Shown here one piece after another: positions 19,409 through 27,121 of a stretch of DNA of 64,000 nt; position 1 is the first letter of the stretch; every line of letters begins with the position of its first letter. Made by a program: the position numbers and the translations under genes. Source of the DNA: Halosimplex pelagicum (lineage in GTDB: Archaea; Halobacteriota; Halobacteria; Halobacteriales; Haloarculaceae); assembly GCF_013415905.1 (NCBI RefSeq), contig NZ_CP058909.1, positions 3,968,001 through 4,032,000 of the forward strand, in the 5' to 3' direction. Under the pieces are notes generated by a model, which worked only from the letters and a program-made list of their open reading frames with translations, was not told where the DNA came from and ran no database searches.

Positions 19409-19972
19409 ATGAGTCGTTTCGTTGTCTCCGATCACCACTTCGGACACGCGAATATCATCAAGTACTGCGACAGGCCATTCACCTCCGTTGGAGACATGGA
19501 TACCACGCTCCTCAACCGGCACTTCGAGACAGTCGAACCCGACGACGTGGTGATTCACCTTGGCGATGTCGCGATGGACATGCGAACCGGCGAGGACACG
19601 ATCGAACAGATGGAAGCGATCGGTGGTGACTTTCTCGTGCAGGGCAACCACGACGTCGGGCTCTCCGACGGCCAAGCACCGTTCCCAGTCGTCGATGGGT
19701 GTGTTCTAACCCACGGCGAGTACACGTTCTACTGCACGCACCGGCCCGAGGATGTCCCGGATCATTGGGAAGGATGGGTGATTCACGGGCATCACCACAA
19801 CAACGACCTCGACACGTACCCGTTCCTTTCGTACGATCAGCAACGGGTGAACGTCGGCGTTGACGTTCTCGGATTCAAACCAGTCTCGCTGGAGACAGTC
19901 ACGACGCTCATCGACGAATGCGACCCGGGCACGCATCTAAAGGATATCGACGCAGCATCAGACTTGACCTAA
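19409..19972 (+). CDS. Calcineurin-like metallophosphoesterase
   Basis: 187 residues from the ATG at 19409, which lies next to an in-frame GTG at 19406. Metal-binding motifs run in order: SDHHFGH near the N-terminus, HLGDVAM, QGNHD and the terminal HGHHHNN. This is the compact phosphoesterase type often found in phage and archaeal genomes, acting on a phosphodiester or nucleotide substrate that the sequence does not reveal. It is followed after 5 bases by a DHH phosphoesterase gene. A second paralogue lies at 28310-28873 (IIGYCDRPF against IIKYCDRPF). Confidence 0.8.
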   Translation: MSRFVVSDHHFGHANIIKYCDRPFTSVGDMDTTLLNRHFETVEPDDVVIHLGDVAMDMRTGEDTIEQMEAIGGDFLVQGNHDVGLSDGQAPFPVVDGCVLTHGEYTFYCTHRPEDVPDHWEGWVIHGHHHNNDLDTYPFLSYDQQRVNVGVDVLGFKPVSLETVTTLIDECDPGTHLKDIDAASDLT

Positions 19973-19977
19973 TTCAC

Positions 19978-20952
19978 ATGAGAGAAGCGATTGCAGACGA
20001 ACTGGTTGATAGCGCGAAAATTGCTGTCGTCGTCCACACGCATGCCGATCTTGATGCTATCGGGTCTGCTGTTGGCCTCGCAACCACAGTCGATGCCGAG
20101 GGAACCATCGTAACGCCCGGTAGTGTCCAGTCGGCAGCAGCGACGCTACTGGAGACCTGTGATGTCACGGTCGATTCTGATGCTCACCTGGATGCGTACG
20201 ACCTCTCAGTCGTAGTCGATGCGCCCTCCCAGGAACGCATCGCCCCATCTGACCCGGTCGCCGCAGCACCGCCGTGTGCTGTCATCGACCATCACGATCC
20301 TGACGACCTCCAGACAGCTGCTGACCTGACGCACATTGACTCGTCCGCTCCAGCGACTGCAGTACTCGTTTCACAGGTTCTCGAGGGCGGGGGATTCGAT
20401 GTCTCCGAAACCGCCGCGATGGCGCTGGCAGCTGGACTACTCGACGACACAGGGTTCAGAGCGATCATCGGTGAGGACACGTACGAACCGGCCGCAAAAC
20501 TACTTGAACAGGCAGGCGATGCGCGATCAGTGTTGCCTAGTCTCTGGGAAACCGATGTCCCCTGGAGTGAGCGGATGGCAACCGCGAAAGCCCTCGTGCG
20601 AGCGAACGGCTACAAAGCCGGGCAAACGATTCTACTCACGACCACTGTCGGTGGAGAGGAAACCGCTGCAGCACATGCGCTCCTCGCCGGCAACGCTGAT
20701 ATCGCCATCACCGTCTCCCCACGAAGTGATCAGACGCGCGTTGTCGCCCGGACATCCGACTCAACGGACATCGACCTTGCGCTTCCCGAGGCCGTTTTGG
20801 AACCGCTTGCACGTGAGTTCGGCGGAGATGGTGGTGGTCACAGTGGTGCCGGCGTGGCGAAACTCGAAACCACTGACACAGAAGCCGTCGAGAACAGGAC
20901 AGTGTTGCTAATCGGAAATGCACTCGGCGTACAGTTCGGACAGTTCTCTTGA
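19978..20952 (+). CDS. DHH/DHHA1 family phosphoesterase (RecJ/NrnA-like)
   Basis: 324 residues from the ATG at 19978; the longer upstream frame overlaps the preceding gene. The DHH domain shows HTHADLDAIGSA and the family-naming VIDHHDPDD. The C-terminal DHHA1 domain ends with FGGDGGGHSGAG, the GGGH substrate-binding motif. These enzymes are manganese-dependent and hydrolyse short oligonucleotides, cyclic dinucleotide products or 3'-phosphoadenosine phosphate. It is paired in an operon with the metallophosphoesterase upstream. A decayed second copy of its C-terminal half is at about 25880-26310. Confidence 0.85.
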   Translation: MREAIADELVDSAKIAVVVHTHADLDAIGSAVGLATTVDAEGTIVTPGSVQSAAATLLETCDVTVDSDAHLDAYDLSVVVDAPSQERIAPSDPVAAAPPCAVIDHHDPDDLQTAADLTHIDSSAPATAVLVSQVLEGGGFDVSETAAMALAAGLLDDTGFRAIIGEDTYEPAAKLLEQAGDARSVLPSLWETDVPWSERMATAKALVRANGYKAGQTILLTTTVGGEETAAAHALLAGNADIAITVSPRSDQTRVVARTSDSTDIDLALPEAVLEPLAREFGGDGGGHSGAGVAKLETTDTEAVENRTVLLIGNALGVQFGQFS

Positions 20953-21224
20953 TACGTCAGACCTACTGGAACCAAATCGTAGACGACTACTGATCGGTCA
21001 GGGGTGGAAATCAGAACGTGGGGATGATGTCTTCGGTTGAGAATAGACAGAGGTCCTCACGCACCTCTGCGGCCTCAATCAGGCTTTAGTTGAAGTCGCT
21101 CCGAGATAACAAACTGAACTCATGGGCGACGCTCTCCCCACCCCACGGCGGACCGGTGAGTGCAACTTCGCAGAGATCCCCTTATTTTTGGAAACCGTAG
21201 AGTTGCTAGCGAATTAGAGTCATC

Positions 21225-22076
21225 ATGGAATTAATTATCAGGGAAACGCGCGGGTTAAAGACCTCAGATAGGTGCGTCCTTTCGCGCCGCTTGGCTGAAC
21301 AGCTGGGAAAAACACAGGGCGGCCATGTTCGGGTGGAGTCCGATCAGGGGAAATCCTATTACATAATTGATAATATCTACGAAAACCAGTCAGGCCTGAA
21401 AGTGAGCGAAGGCGGATTGGACAGGATCAACGCGCAGGCCGGAGACCACGTCACGGTGAAGAGTACTGTGCCGATTCAAAACCGGAAGAAGGCGTTCATC
21501 ACAGGAGACATAACTGAAACGTTCTGGGACAGGGACGACGCAGAGATCTTTATCTCCTGTCCTCACGGCGGCGACATTGAATACAACACGGACGAAATGG
21601 GAACGTATCTGTTCAAGAAGTTGCTCGCGCAAGGAATTGGGTCATCGGCTTGGATTCTCCATGGGTACTACACTGGGCAGGAGAAGGACGCGTTCAAGCG
21701 TTGGCATGTGAAGAAGCCTGTAAGAGCGTATGATGCGTATCCAGGCCTCCAGAAACTGAAGGAAGAAAACCGCAGTTTCAGGTACGGTATCGGTTTCCAT
21801 ATCCAGAAGGCGGACCACGTCGGCGTCGGCGGCATGGCCGATCACGATATCCGGGAGATGATCGCTGACGCTATCCGCAGGCCTGTCCCATCAAAATACG
21901 AGATTAGAACCGACTACCAGGAGATGAAGTTAACTGGAAAGGGCACGTCTATGTCGATGAATCACTTCGCAGAGGAATACCAGGGAATCCAGATCGAGAT
22001 GCCACGACGTGTCGCTCACAATAAGTTCCATACTTTGCCTGAGGCAGTTGGTGAAGTTCTTGGCGAACTTCTTTAG
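21225..22076 (+). CDS. Poly-gamma-glutamate hydrolase-like protein
   Basis: 283 residues. The N-terminal 95 residues look like a small beta-rich domain (LSRRLAEQLGKTQGGHVRV). The C-terminal part has SCPHGGDIEYNTDEMG, which fits the HGGxIExxT zinc site of the poly-gamma-glutamate hydrolase family (PF05908). It also has AWILHGY, the RWHVKKP segment and GIGFHIQK followed by VGVGGM. That family is zinc-dependent and common in phages of polyglutamate-capsulated hosts. It forms an apparent operon with the unknown gene at 22147. An AT-rich TTATTTTT lies about 40 bases upstream. Confidence 0.65.
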   Translation: MELIIRETRGLKTSDRCVLSRRLAEQLGKTQGGHVRVESDQGKSYYIIDNIYENQSGLKVSEGGLDRINAQAGDHVTVKSTVPIQNRKKAFITGDITETFWDRDDAEIFISCPHGGDIEYNTDEMGTYLFKKLLAQGIGSSAWILHGYYTGQEKDAFKRWHVKKPVRAYDAYPGLQKLKEENRSFRYGIGFHIQKADHVGVGGMADHDIREMIADAIRRPVPSKYEIRTDYQEMKLTGKGTSMSMNHFAEEYQGIQIEMPRRVAHNKFHTLPEAVGEVLGELL

Positions 22077-22146
22077 GAGCATACCAAAAAATTGTCACAT
22101 AGGGAATTGGAGAGGGCTTAGTCATGAAGCATTTGCAGTCAGGACG

Positions 22147-22800
22147 ATGAAAGATAGAACTGATCTTCTACAGGTGGTATCAATCGATCAGATAGGGTCA
22201 GGGGAGTTACCTGACAAAGACGGTGGACTGTTACTTGACCTCGGTTCCGGGAATCTCAATCCACGGGGAACCTATGAATTGATTCAGGGATTCGAGGAGA
22301 ACGGTTTGATGCCTTCCCAGGTCAAGGCCTTGAAAGTGGAGTCCAGTGAGTTGGGAAGATTGTCGACTGGGTCGGGGGACGTGTACAAGAAGGCTACGGA
22401 CCCACAGAAAAAGCAGGAGTTTGGAAAGAAGGATCTCAAGAACGGTTTTGAGCCGGGATACGTCGTCGTTTCTGCGCCGGAGAGAACGTTTCGGGGGAAA
22501 GAGGCTTCGATTGAGGATACCGTTGAACAGCTTCAGGCTGCTCAGGACACAATCAGGGACGTCGACGAACCGGTTGACTACACAGGGAAGATTTTGCTTG
22601 AGAACAGGCCCCGTTCGATTTTTTCAAATGTGGGGGACCTGTTGCACTTGCAATTGGAAGCTATGGAACAGGGTTTTACGCCGTTGTATTCGTTTGATCG
22701 GACGGTTGACGGTGGCGAAGAGATGTTGTCGAAGGCAGTTTTTGAAGATGTGAGGATGATACGGACGGAAGATGGCTACGAGATATGGCCGGGTTCCTGA
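22147..22800 (+). CDS. Hypothetical protein downstream of PGH-like gene
   Basis: 217 residues from the ATG at 22147. An upstream GTG at 22009 would overlap the previous gene by 68 bases and add an atypical basic N-terminus. No family recognised. It opens with a LLLDLGSGNLNPRGTYE segment, has repeated Gln/Lys-rich helices, and shows no membrane segment. The distance from the upstream stop (70 bases) suggests joint transcription. Confidence 0.5.
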   Translation: MKDRTDLLQVVSIDQIGSGELPDKDGGLLLDLGSGNLNPRGTYELIQGFEENGLMPSQVKALKVESSELGRLSTGSGDVYKKATDPQKKQEFGKKDLKNGFEPGYVVVSAPERTFRGKEASIEDTVEQLQAAQDTIRDVDEPVDYTGKILLENRPRSIFSNVGDLLHLQLEAMEQGFTPLYSFDRTVDGGEEMLSKAVFEDVRMIRTEDGYEIWPGS

Positions 22801-22827
22801 CGGGAGGGGATTTATCGAAAGCCCCTC

Positions 22828-23001
22828 TCATCCTTCTTTTCTTTCGATGAATCGGCAATCCTCGATACTGAAACCGTCTGCCGTATGCTCCGCTACCTTC
22901 TCGTCTCTCTCCCAACGCACGTTTCCATCATCAGCGTCGAACGTGATCATGTACTTCGTATGCGGCCTACCGATGTACCGGGGATGGATCCGGTCAACTA
23001 C
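22828..23001 (-). pseudogene. Gene fragment truncated at TnpB element end
   Basis: The minus strand reads about 57 codons with good coding character (KYMITFDADDGNVRWERDEK, later DGFSIEDCRF) to a TGA at 22828. There is no start codon upstream before the terminal hairpin of the IS1341-type element at 23001. I infer that the 5' part was lost when the element inserted. Confidence 0.5.
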
Positions 23002-23180
23002 CCCACCCTACTTCGCTCACCCTGAGGGGTTCGCTCGTGGAGGGTGGGGCTTGTCCATGAACTCGGCCTCAAACCCGTCCGGGTGGGCGGTGAATCCGCC
23101 ACTCGGCGTCACAGTTCCAGACTTCAGGGCAAGCTGACTGTTGCCCGTCCGCCGAGACGACTGTTGGCCTCGACGGACAT
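23000..23180 (-). ncRNA. Probable omega RNA region at the tnpB 3' end
   Basis: By position only: in TnpB elements the guide RNA spans the 3' end of tnpB and ends at the element boundary. Here that end contains a 9-base stem (23001-23009 with 23041-23049). Exact ends cannot be set from sequence. Confidence 0.35.
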
Positions 23181-24273
23181 ATCGCAGACCGATGTTCTTC
23201 GCCGCGTTGTAGTCTGCGTTTGCTTCCGACTCGCACTTCTGACAGCGAAAATCGTTTCGATTCGGGCGATTCTCGTCGGCTGTGAAGCCACATTCGGCGC
23301 ACCGCGTGGACGTGTACGCCGACCCCACTTGCTTCACCGAGATACCGTTCGCTTCGGCTTTGTATGCCACTTGCTCGTACAGCGTTCGGAACGCCCACTT
23401 ATGACCCCATGACGCACCCGTGCGGTCGCGGATATGGGTTAGGTCCTCGAACGCAATCACGTCACACTCGAATCGGAGGGCTTCATCCACGATAGCGTTG
23501 GACGCTCTGTGGAGTACGTCGCGGACGTATCGCAGTTCACGGCCACTCGACTGTTCGAGCGTCCGGTGGGCGCTTCGCGTCCCGGTCTGTTGGAGTCCGG
23601 CGCGTACCTTCTCGAACTCACGGAGGTCGTGGGTCAACTCCCGCCCGCTGACGAAGGAGGCGGTACTTGTGACGGCGAGGTTTTCGATACCGAGGTCGAC
23701 CCCGAGGACCGTTCCGTCCTCGGCGGTGTTCCGCTCGGTATCGGTCTTCGGTCGGCGGAAGCCGATATGCAGGAAATAATGGCCGTCACGGGCGGTAAGC
23801 GTACTTTCCGTGGCGCTCCATTCGTCGGAGTCGAGATACTGCCGTTGGTAGCCATCGTCGGCGTCAGGAAGGGCGAGCGAACACCGGACGCGACTCTCCG
23901 TGGTGGAGACAGAAACTGTTTCGTCGTCGAACAGCGTCATGGTCCGAGTGTCGTATTTCACCGTAGGCGCGGTGAACGTGGGTTTGCTGGCCTTCTTGCC
24001 GTTGGACCGGCGTTCGATACAACCGGTGATGGCTTGTGCGGCTTGGTGAGTGGCGAGAATCGCATGCTGACTGCCGAGGTCGGTTTCCTCGCGCACGGTG
24101 TCGTAGGCAAGGGGTTGGACGTCGCTCTTGGCGTTGCACTTGCCCCACGCCATGTCGGTGGCGAGTTGGCACCCACGCTTCCATTCGGAGATGGTTTCCT
24201 CAAGCAACTCGCGTTGCTCGTCATCTACCGATAGGCGGGTACTCGCCGTCCGACGCACGTAGTCGTCTGCCAC
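23017..24273 (-). CDS. tnpB: TnpB RNA-guided nuclease of IS200/IS605 family
   Basis: 418 residues and apparently intact. RuvC-like catalytic residues are readable: aspartate in LGVDLGIENL (about 195), glutamate in IAFEDL (about 275) and aspartate in NADYNAAKNIG (about 350). The zinc finger CAECGF...CQKC lies between. TnpB enzymes are guided by an omega RNA transcribed from the element's 3' end and cut DNA at donor sites, favouring element retention. The stop lies inside the terminal hairpin, as is usual when the omega RNA overlaps the tnpB 3' end. Confidence 0.85.
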   Translation of the reverse strand: MADDYVRRTASTRLSVDDEQRELLEETISEWKRGCQLATDMAWGKCNAKSDVQPLAYDTVREETDLGSQHAILATHQAAQAITGCIERRSNGKKASKPTFTAPTVKYDTRTMTLFDDETVSVSTTESRVRCSLALPDADDGYQRQYLDSDEWSATESTLTARDGHYFLHIGFRRPKTDTERNTAEDGTVLGVDLGIENLAVTSTASFVSGRELTHDLREFEKVRAGLQQTGTRSAHRTLEQSSGRELRYVRDVLHRASNAIVDEALRFECDVIAFEDLTHIRDRTGASWGHKWAFRTLYEQVAYKAEANGISVKQVGSAYTSTRCAECGFTADENRPNRNDFRCQKCESEANADYNAAKNIGLRYVRRGQQSSRRTGNSQLALKSGTVTPSGGFTAHPDGFEAEFMDKPHPPRANPSG

Positions 24274-24388
24274 GTATTCAATGTAGATAAGGGGCTACTT
24301 ATAGACTAGCGTTTGTGGCGAATGCGAACGCGCTCCTCCCCTCCCTACTTACTCGCTTCGCTCGTTTCTTGAGGAAGGGGACTCCGCA

Positions 24389-24529
24389 CTACCGTATCAG
24401 TTGACCCCAGGGAAGAGGCGTTTCCCGTGAAAACTGGTATTCGCCGATTTTCTCGGGTACTTTTCCCGGCGGCTGCTCTTCGCCGCTACAGTGGAAGAAC
24501 AGGATATATTCTGGAGACTTGCACTTCAA
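24389..24529 (-). CDS. Small unknown protein, TTG start
   Basis: 46 residues if translation starts at the TTG at 24529, which overlaps the stop of the upstream coiled-coil gene by four bases (TTGA). The sequence (EYILFFHCSGEEQPPGKVPE) has coding character. The tight overlap suggests translational coupling. It may be the 5' part of the gene whose tail lies across the TnpB element, but the two pieces do not join in an obvious way. Confidence 0.35.
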   Translation of the reverse strand: MKCKSPEYILFFHCSGEEQPPGKVPEKIGEYQFSRETPLPWGQLIR

Positions 24530-24870
24530 TTGTCGTCAGGGTGCCAGCCTGCAGCTTCGTAGAACCCTTCTTTCGCTTCTTCTGAAGGCCCTCCACCCAT
24601 CTCATCTATCTTGTCCTGCTCGAACTCTTCGATCCGCTGCTGAACCTCCTCCAATGGTTCCAGCAGAGAACTGAAGCTCCCCGACTCGGAACCGGCTCGT
24701 GAGGCCTGGGTTTCGATGTTGTTCAGTTCCTGTTTCAGCTCCAGCTTCTCTTTGTCAGATTCTTCTACTCCCTCTTCGAGGAATTCGATTTGGTCGTACA
24801 ATTGGTTGATGTACTGCTTCAGTTCTTCCTCGGTATCGAACCCGCCAGGAACGTCCGGAGGCTCACTCAT
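24526..24870 (-). CDS. Small coiled-coil protein
   Basis: 114 residues from the ATG at 24870 (MSEPPDVPGGFDTEEELKQY); the longer frame back to 25086 runs over a separate zinc-ribbon gene. Residues 12-65 and 75-95 form strong coiled-coil heptads (EELKQYINQLYDQIEFLEE). Acidic. Unknown function. It lies in a compact run of three tiny minus-strand genes. Confidence 0.6.
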   Translation of the reverse strand: MSEPPDVPGGFDTEEELKQYINQLYDQIEFLEEGVEESDKEKLELKQELNNIETQASRAGSESGSFSSLLEPLEEVQQRIEEFEQDKIDEMGGGPSEEAKEGFYEAAGWHPDDN

Positions 24871-24922
24871 GGTTTCCAACAGGCCTCTTGTATTTCCGCT
24901 CAATTCTAATTCTGTTATTTTC

Positions 24923-25078
24923 CTAAATATTGTTTGGGCCACACGAGGGACAACAGTAAATGTCAGTTCCAACTTCTTGGTTGATCCATTGTTTTCTCTG
25001 GCCGCAATTGCTGCAGTAGTTGGATTGCTCTTTCTTGCCGTTGCTGCAGTGGCAGCTTTGGCCGGGCATGTCCTGCAT
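24923..25078 (-). CDS. Tiny zinc-ribbon protein
   Basis: 51 residues. Cysteine pairs are SCHC, YCSNCG and CCPSCG, enough for one or two zinc ribbons. The ATG is at 25078 and the TAG at 24923. A longer competing frame on the same strand (to 25086) has poorer composition, so I prefer this one. Zinc-ribbon micro-proteins are common in haloarchaea; the role is unknown. It is likely co-transcribed with the coiled-coil gene downstream. Confidence 0.6.
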   Translation of the reverse strand: MQDMPGQSCHCSNGKKEQSNYCSNCGQRKQWINQEVGTDIYCCPSCGPNNI

Positions 25079-25201
25079 AGCTCCAATTACCACGTGAGGG
25101 GATTTATAAGTTGGATGGAGCAGTCTTCAGCTAGTTAATGACAGATATGGGACCGATAACATAAGAAATACAGAACTAAGTCTCAAACACTAGTACAACA
25201 A

Positions 25202-25402
25202 ATGACTGCCAACAAAGACGAGCTACCGGACGATCCAGGACAGCTTCAGCAGATCATCGAGGACATCAGAGAAGATGTAGAAAACGATGAGGGGATCACC
25301 GAAGAAGAGAAAGAGTTCCTTGATGACCTCGAAGAGAAGAGACAGAGGATCAAGGACGCCTCAGACCGGATGGACGACGTATACGATGACCTCCTCAGCT
25401 AA
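25202..25402 (+). CDS. Small acidic coiled-coil protein
   Basis: 66 residues, extremely acidic, almost entirely helical (LQQIIEDIREDVENDEG, LDDLEEKRQRIKDASDRMDD). Its style resembles the coiled-coil gene at 24526, which is divergent from it. Function unknown. Confidence 0.55.
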   Translation: MTANKDELPDDPGQLQQIIEDIREDVENDEGITEEEKEFLDDLEEKRQRIKDASDRMDDVYDDLLS

Positions 25403-25540
25403 ATCACTGAGCAACTGCATTGACCCTTCTGTGGTTGCAGGGAAGACTGCAGAACTCGTCGACTACTCCAACAGCTCTGTCCTTTACGAGGCATCTATTC
25501 TTCATCAGTTCTGCCTTGAGGAGATCACTTCTACTGGTTT

Positions 25541-25861
25541 ATGAGAGCGTGGTTGGACAGTATTGAAGAGAATTCGGCGTCGAGGTACATAACGGCAAAA
25601 GGCCGGTTCTTTAAAGAAGTTCAGAGATATGTTCTTGAGGCCTATCAACGAGGGAATCAGGATAAAATTGCTGTGAAGCTGTTTGCCGATCGTGGCGACG
25701 ACATTGTCGAAGTGGTTCGTTGCCAGCCTCGGATACGAAACGATTGCCTTTATTTATCGTCTCATCCGCCGTCTTTACCTCGGACAGATGTCCAAGTGGA
25801 GGCCTACGCCCGGTATGTTCTCCAGTTGTGTGAAGGATCAATCCGGTTTACGACATCCTAG
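25541..25861 (+). CDS. Hypothetical protein, possibly a remnant
   Basis: 106 residues. The N-terminal half has a helical coding look (RFFKEVQRYVLEAYQRGNQDKIAVKL); the C-terminal half (SSHPPSLPRTDVQ) looks out of frame. The 3' end runs directly into the broken DHH copy. No family recognised. It may be a frameshifted pseudogene. Confidence 0.35.
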   Translation: MRAWLDSIEENSASRYITAKGRFFKEVQRYVLEAYQRGNQDKIAVKLFADRGDDIVEVVRCQPRIRNDCLYLSSHPPSLPRTDVQVEAYARYVLQLCEGSIRFTTS

Positions 25862-25879
25862 AGGTCATCGAACCCTGCC

Positions 25880-26310
25880 TGCACAGTGTTGTCTCTGCCC
25901 GGTCTCTGAGAAACCGATGTCCAAGGGGTGAACGGATGGCGACCGCGGAAACCCCTCAGAGCGAACGGGTACAGGGCCGGGCAAACGATACTACTCACAA
26001 CCACTGCTGGTGGAGAGGAAACCGCTGCAGCACACGCACTCCTCCCCGGCAACCCCGATATCGCCGTCACCATCTCTCCGCGAAGCGACCGGACACGCGT
26101 TGTGGTCCGAACACGCGACTCAACGAACATCGAGCTTGCGCTTCCGAAGCAGTTCTGGAGTTGCTTGCACGCGAATTCGGCGGGGACGGTGGCGGTCACA
26201 GCGGTGCCGGCGTAGCGAAACTCGAAACCACTGACGCAGAAGTCGAGAACAGCATGGTGTCACTGATCGGGGATTTACTCGGCGTACATTCGGCCAGTTC
26301 TCTTGAAATG
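25880..26310 (+). pseudogene. Decayed copy of DHH phosphoesterase C-terminal half
   Basis: Matches the 3' 430 bases of the gene at 19978-20952, including GQTILLTTT, EETAAAHALL and GGDGGGHSGAG. The match is split between frames: a base change or indel near 25950 and another near 26150 shift the frame. No 5' half is present. It ends with the same CTCGGCGTACA block as the intact gene. Confidence 0.8.
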
Positions 26311-26425
26311 CCCAAGCCAATTGTAAACCGAATCGTGAACCACCTGGGGGACGCCCCGAAGCACTCGGTCTGTTCGGCCTGTAGACACATATTTTTCCGA
26401 CAGTCACTCGTAGGGATCGCGGACG

Positions 26426-26929
26426 ATGGTCGATGTCGAAGAATTCCTTGAGGAGTCGAACGCGATCGAGAGCGTCCACACCGAACGTGCCCTCTCGGAT
26501 AGTCTCGACGCGTGGACGTACCTCCGTCAACAAGAAGAACTCACCCACGAAGTCCTCCAAGCAGCGCACGAGCAGATTCTGAAACACCGTCAACCTGAGG
26601 TCGCCGGGCAGTACAGAGACAGTCAGGTACAGGTCGGTGGGCGACAGCTACCGGCTCCAGAAATCATCGACATCGCGATGACTGAACTGCTGGAATGGCA
26701 GCCGTCTGACCCGGTCAACGCGCTTGAATGGCACGTTGCATTTGAACGAATACACCCGTTTGCCGACGGAAACGGTCGGATCGGTCGACTCGTCTACCTC
26801 TGGCACTGTCAGGAACTCCTAGACGCCGAACCGATCCTCTGGCGGGCGGCGGACCGCGAAGGGTACTACGCATTGTTCGATTCACCCGTCGACGTTCCGG
26901 CCCAAACCGAGACCAGTGACCGCTCGTGA
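26426..26929 (+). CDS. Fic/DOC-family protein
   Basis: 167 residues. The catalytic HPFADGNGRIGR at about 109-120 matches the Fic signature HxFx(D/E)GNGRxxR in full. Near the N-terminus EESNAIES resembles the autoinhibitory (S/T)xxxE(G/N) helix of Fic enzymes, with Ser after the Glu instead of Gly or Asn. Fic enzymes transfer AMP or other nucleotide parts onto target hydroxyls. The protein is short, about one domain. It sits alone between the DHH pseudogene and tyrS, so an antitoxin partner is not evident. Confidence 0.85.
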   Translation: MVDVEEFLEESNAIESVHTERALSDSLDAWTYLRQQEELTHEVLQAAHEQILKHRQPEVAGQYRDSQVQVGGRQLPAPEIIDIAMTELLEWQPSDPVNALEWHVAFERIHPFADGNGRIGRLVYLWHCQELLDAEPILWRAADREGYYALFDSPVDVPAQTETSDRS

Positions 26930-27121
26930 GCGATCATCATAGTTACTGCCCGCCGGATGGGTTCTGCGATGGTGTTTGCAGGTCTCATGACAACACCAAT
27001 AGGCCGCCACACAGCGCATTCTCCTCTCCAGACTACGGACCGATTTCGGCACTAACCATTTCGAAAATCGTTCTCGGCAACAATCGTGCCCGCGAACTTG
27101 AAACAATCAGCTGTCCCTTCG

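Larger units (their letters stand above)
22999..24310 (-). mobile_element. IS1341-type (TnpB-only) IS200/IS605 element
   Basis: Consists of tnpB plus its flanks. The end distal to the start codon has a 9-base inverted repeat CCCCACCCT (23001-23009) and AGGGTGGGG (23041-23049) around the tnpB stop. The other boundary is placed approximately just upstream of the start. No tnpA is present, so it depends on a TnpA elsewhere. Confidence 0.7.
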
